Assembly: GCF_046719765.1 (NCBI RefSeq)
Contig: NZ_JABEBY010000033.1
Location: 1 to 10,066 of the forward strand
Direction: 5' to 3'
Source: Halonotius sp046719765
GTDB taxonomy: Archaea > Halobacteriota > Halobacteria > Halobacteriales > Haloferacaceae
DNA: 10,066 nt
The notes under the pieces are model-generated. The model worked only from the letters and a program-made list of their open reading frames with translations. It did no database searches and had not been told where the DNA came from. A program made the translations under genes and the position numbers. Shown here in pieces: positions 7,042-10,066 of the stretch (positions are counted from its first letter, which is position 1; each line of letters starts with the position of its first letter).

Positions 7042-7103
7042 TGGTGCGTATTAATCCACAAAACCCACAATCTTATCACACCATCATCATAACCACCGAT
7101 ATC

Positions 7104-9893
7104 GTGAGTGAAACTGCAGGAATAACCGTTCTGCATGTAGACGATGATGTAGAATTTGTGGAGTTGGCGGCTGAGAGACTTGAGCAAGAGAGTGAGCAGT
7201 TGACTGTTGAGACAGCGACCAGTGCGAGTGAGGGGCTTGATCGACTTACTGCGGACAAGTTTGATTGTGTTGTGAGTGACTACAGAATGCATGGCCAGAC
7301 TGGTATCGAATTTCTTAGAGAGATCCGCAACCGGCAGCCTGACCTGCCGTTCATTCTGCTTACCGGCGAAGGGAGTGAAGAAGTTGCCAGCGATGCAATT
7401 TCTGCTGGGGCGACCGACTACCTGCAGAAACAACTTGGCGGTGACCAGTACACAGGCTTAGCAAACCGAATCAAAAATGCTGTTGAGAAGCATCGCGCTC
7501 AACAGCGTGCTGTCAATCTTGATCGTATTCGTGGCCTCAAGGGTGACATTAATCAAGCACTAATGCGCGCTGACTCACGTTCAGCGGCTGAGGCCCGCGT
7601 GTGTGAGATCATTAGTGACTCTGATCCGTATCTATTTGCGTGGATTGGGGATCTCAACCCTGACACACAACAGGTGACACCTCGGGCATCAGCTGGAATC
7701 GAAGAAGGGTATCTTGATACGATTACCATCACGGTAGACGACACTCCTACGGGTCGCGGGCCCGGCGGGACGGCTATCGCTGAACGACGCGTCGCGGTCT
7801 CCCAGAACATCACTAAGGATCAACAGTTCGAAGCATGGCGGGAAGAGGCTGTTTCGCGTGGGTATCAAGCCGTAGCTGCTGTTCCGCTGGAACATCAGGA
7901 ACGGCTTTACGGCGAGTTGCTTGTCTATGCAAGCCAGCCACATGCCTTCGACAAACCCGAACAGGAATTGCTCGCTGAGCTTGGCGGTGACATTGCGTAC
8001 GCCATTCACTCATTAGAAATAAAAGGAGATCTTCATCAAGAACAGACACGGCAGCGGGCACTGTTTGAAAACGCACCAAACCCAGTAATTGCTGGTGAAG
8101 AGGACGGATCTTCACATCGAATTATTAATGTTAACGACGCATTTGAGAAAGCATTCGGCTACACTGCTGAGGAGGTAATTGGGTCAGATGTCGCAGAGGC
8201 AATTGTTCCCGAGGACGGGAAAACAGCTCACGAGCAGTTTCGTGAGCGGGTGGAGGCTGGCGAATCAATAACTACCGAAGTCGAACGAATGACCGCCAAA
8301 GGGACACGTGAGTTCTTGTTACACGTCATTCCGTACGGAACAGATGGAGAGACGATCGATGGCACGTATGCGTGGTATCTAGATATAACCGATCGAAAGC
8401 GGCGTAAACAGGAGATAGATCGAACAAACTCTATTCTCCGGACGATCCTAGAAAACCTCCCGATGGGGGTACTTGTCGAAGATAGTGACCGAGAGGTTAT
8501 CATGGCAAACGATCAGTTAGGAAATACATTCGATATCCCGTTGACAGGTGACGACCTCATCGGACGCGACTGTGATGCGGCCGCCGAACAAATTAAAGAC
8601 CAATGTGCTGAGCCAGCAAAATTCACCGCAGATATCGACGAGCGGCTTGCCAACCGCGAACTGGTTCACAACGAGGAAATCCGTCTTGCTGATGGCCGCG
8701 TGCTCAAACGCGATTACCTACCATACAGTCTTCCAGCAGGTGATGCTAATATGTGGCTCTACCGCGATATTACGACACAGAAAGAGTACGAAGAGACACT
8801 CAAAGAGCTCCTTGCATCTACTCAAGAGTTACAGTCCGCAACGACCCCAAAGGAGGTTGCAACAATTGGAGCAAAAACGGCCAGAGGTGTATTTGATCGG
8901 CCAATCAACGGGATTCACCTCTACGATGAGAGCGAGGCTGCGCTCTTACCGGTTGCGTGGACAGTAGCAGTAGAGAAGCAACTTGGTACCGAACCGCCTG
9001 CGCTCCCCATTGAGAATAGCTTAGCAGGGCGGGTCTATCGAACAGGCGACTCCGAAAGCTACGGGAAGATTACCGAACAACAGGACTGCTTTACCGGCGA
9101 AACACCGTTTCAGAGCGAGCTTATCTATCCACTTGGTGACCACGGCGTGTTTATTTTGAGTGAGACGGAACCAGAAGCCTTTGACCAGGTCGACAAGACG
9201 CTTGCACAAATACTATCGAGTAGTCTTACAAGAGCCCTTGACCGTGTCTCCCAGCGACAACAGCTAGAAAATAAAAACGAGCGGCTCGACAAGTTTGCAA
9301 GTGTATTGTCACATGACCTACGGAACCCACTTAATGTTGCAGAGGGACGGTTGGAACTTGCCCAAGAAGAATTAGAAAGCCAGCATTTCGCTCCGATCGA
9401 GCGGTCTCATACTCGGATGCGATCACTCATTGATGATCTACTATCACTTGCCCGCGACGGTGACGACATCAGTGAGTTGGAACCCGTTGATCTCAACTTG
9501 TTTGTCGAGAAGTGCTGGAGTAATGTTGACACACAGCAGGCAACATTGGTGGCTAATATTGAGCAAACGATTCAGGCCGACCGGAGTCAATTTAAACAAC
9601 TGATTGAGAATCTCATCCGCAATGCTGTCGAACACAGCGACTCGGAGGTTAGTGTCACCATTGGCGCACTTGATAACGGATTTTTTGTTGAAGACGACGG
9701 TTCAGGGATCCCATCGGACGAGCGTGACGAGGTATTTGATTTCGGTTACTCAACAGCAGCCAATGGGACTGGGTTCGGACTGTCAATTGTCAGGCGGATT
9801 GCGGAAGCTCATGGTTGGGAAATTATCGTGACTGAGGGGACTGAGGGTGGTGCTCGATTTGAGATTACTAAGGTAACGACAAGTCCTAATTAA
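7104..9893 (+). CDS. Hybrid histidine kinase: receiver-GAF-PAS-PAS-GAF-HisKA-HATPase
   Basis: This 929-residue soluble kinase begins with a receiver (about 7-125): acidic pocket 'HVDDD' (11-15), phosphoacceptor D59 in 'VVSDYRM', T87 and K109. Then follow GAF (about 140-305), PAS (315-432, ending 'YLDITDRKRR'), a second PAS (440-560, 'ILENLPMGVLVED'), GAF (570-712), HisKA with H737 in 'VLSHDLRNPLNVAEGRL', and an ATPase with N840 ('NLIRNAVEHS'), D864 ('EDDGSGIP') and G2 'GTGFGLSIV' (888-896). All catalytic residues are present and no membrane helix is seen. I chose GTG 7104 because relatives start a few residues before 'ITVLHVDDD' and a TATA-like TTATCA (7073-7078) is well placed for a leaderless message; the frame extends to ATG 7041, adding 21 unconserved residues. 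The GAF before HisKA resembles the one in the FIST-linked kinase. The stimulus is unknown. The receiver could accept phosphate from another kinase and gate its own activity. Confidence 0.92.
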   Translation: MSETAGITVLHVDDDVEFVELAAERLEQESEQLTVETATSASEGLDRLTADKFDCVVSDYRMHGQTGIEFLREIRNRQPDLPFILLTGEGSEEVASDAISAGATDYLQKQLGGDQYTGLANRIKNAVEKHRAQQRAVNLDRIRGLKGDINQALMRADSRSAAEARVCEIISDSDPYLFAWIGDLNPDTQQVTPRASAGIEEGYLDTITITVDDTPTGRGPGGTAIAERRVAVSQNITKDQQFEAWREEAVSRGYQAVAAVPLEHQERLYGELLVYASQPHAFDKPEQELLAELGGDIAYAIHSLEIKGDLHQEQTRQRALFENAPNPVIAGEEDGSSHRIINVNDAFEKAFGYTAEEVIGSDVAEAIVPEDGKTAHEQFRERVEAGESITTEVERMTAKGTREFLLHVIPYGTDGETIDGTYAWYLDITDRKRRKQEIDRTNSILRTILENLPMGVLVEDSDREVIMANDQLGNTFDIPLTGDDLIGRDCDAAAEQIKDQCAEPAKFTADIDERLANRELVHNEEIRLADGRVLKRDYLPYSLPAGDANMWLYRDITTQKEYEETLKELLASTQELQSATTPKEVATIGAKTARGVFDRPINGIHLYDESEAALLPVAWTVAVEKQLGTEPPALPIENSLAGRVYRTGDSESYGKITEQQDCFTGETPFQSELIYPLGDHGVFILSETEPEAFDQVDKTLAQILSSSLTRALDRVSQRQQLENKNERLDKFASVLSHDLRNPLNVAEGRLELAQEELESQHFAPIERSHTRMRSLIDDLLSLARDGDDISELEPVDLNLFVEKCWSNVDTQQATLVANIEQTIQADRSQFKQLIENLIRNAVEHSDSEVSVTIGALDNGFFVEDDGSGIPSDERDEVFDFGYSTAANGTGFGLSIVRRIAEAHGWEIIVTEGTEGGARFEITKVTTSPN

Positions 9894-9896
9894 GCT

Positions 9897-9926
9897 ACCC
9901 ACCGCGAACAGGTGGTTGAAAAATTT
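9897..9926 (+). terminator. Possible terminator after the hybrid kinase
   Basis: CCACC (9899-9903) and GGTGG (9911-9915) form a five-base stem with a seven-base loop directly after the stop codon, followed by an A/T-rich run (TTGAAAAATTT). Archaeal terminators are mainly T-rich tracts, so the hairpin may be incidental. The rest of the stretch to 10040 holds a further short inverted repeat (CAGTC 9952-9956, GACTG 9971-9975) and no gene that I can see. Confidence 0.25.
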
Positions 9927-10040
9927 CATCGTGGTAACCTGTGAACACTCTCAGTCGGGGGATACTTGATGACTGCCACATTTTGAACAACTGATAGTGT
10001 TTAATCAAGATATTTACCGATAGACGTAGTAGATTTGGTA

Positions 10041-10066
10041 ATGGGTCGGCTTGAAGAGGTTGCGCT
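10041..10066 (+). CDS. Possible start of a further gene, cut by the window edge
   Basis: An ATG at 10041 opens 'MGRLEEVA' and runs off the window. ATATTTACC lies about 25-33 nt upstream, where the TATA box of a leaderless haloarchaeal gene would be. The opening is reminiscent of the N-terminus of some haloarchaeal IS630-type transposases, but eight residues are too few to decide. Confidence 0.25.

Noticed and set aside
7022..7042. Inverted repeat ATTACA / TGTAAT just before the hybrid kinase
   Set aside because: The six-base arms overlap the apparent coding remnant and its stop codon and could be chance; no second copy was seen upstream of another gene here.
7041..7103. 21-residue N-terminal extension of the hybrid kinase
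   Set aside because: No Shine-Dalgarno site precedes ATG 7041, the peptide looks non-coding, and receivers of this family begin close to 'ITVLHVDDD'. It remains possible.
9894..10040. Terminal inverted repeat of an IS at the right edge
   Set aside because: Short repeats are present, but no matching second end or target duplication is visible in the window.

Overview
The window looks like haloarchaeal (class Halobacteria) chromosomal or plasmid DNA. The reasons are acidic, Asp/Glu-rich proteins, soluble multi-PAS/GAF histidine kinases with an 'RHN.RNDLNVI' phosphorylation box, an Htr-type phototaxis/chemotaxis transducer, and promoters that fit leaderless transcription. Base composition is low for a typical haloarchaeon and uneven. 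By hand count of single 60-base lines, the FIST gene drops to about 27% GC and its kinase to about 38-47%, while the second kinase and the pseudogene near 1.1 kb reach about 57-58%. This suggests either a low-GC lineage (Haloquadratum-like) or an accessory island; the sequence alone does not name the species.

Layout. Positions 22-849 (+) hold a receiver-PAS reading frame with no start codon and no kinase core. Positions 888-1435 (-) hold a broken gene for a degenerate receiver followed by a GAF domain, interrupted by a one-base frameshift and a nonsense codon. The two remnants converge on a scar at about 800-890. Positions 1436-1622 form a regulatory region with an inverted TTAGGTA-type repeat and a TATA box. 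Positions 1623-3245 (+) encode an HtrI-like methyl-accepting transducer with two membrane helices. It converges on a minus-strand operon: a 370-residue FIST sensor protein (5713-6825), then, 15 nt on, a 788-residue soluble GAF-PAS-GAF-GAF histidine kinase (3331-5697). Between the transducer and kinase ends is a hairpin resembling the right end of an IS200/IS605-type element, and the kinase stop codon lies at its edge. Positions 6826-7103 are the divergent control region and contain an unidentified 44-codon gene remnant. Positions 7104-9893 (+) encode a 929-residue hybrid kinase (receiver-GAF-PAS-PAS-GAF-HisKA-HATPase). The right edge holds a possible terminator and perhaps the first codons of another gene.

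Inferred function: this is a sensory island. The FIST protein probably binds a small molecule in the cytoplasm and passes the signal to the co-transcribed kinase. That kinase has no receiver of its own, and the divergent hybrid kinase starts with an intact one (Asp59), so a relay between them is possible. The neighbouring transducer would feed CheA. No CheA, CheY, CheW or rhodopsin gene is in the window, so all links between these proteins are inferences from gene order. No RNA gene or CRISPR array was found.
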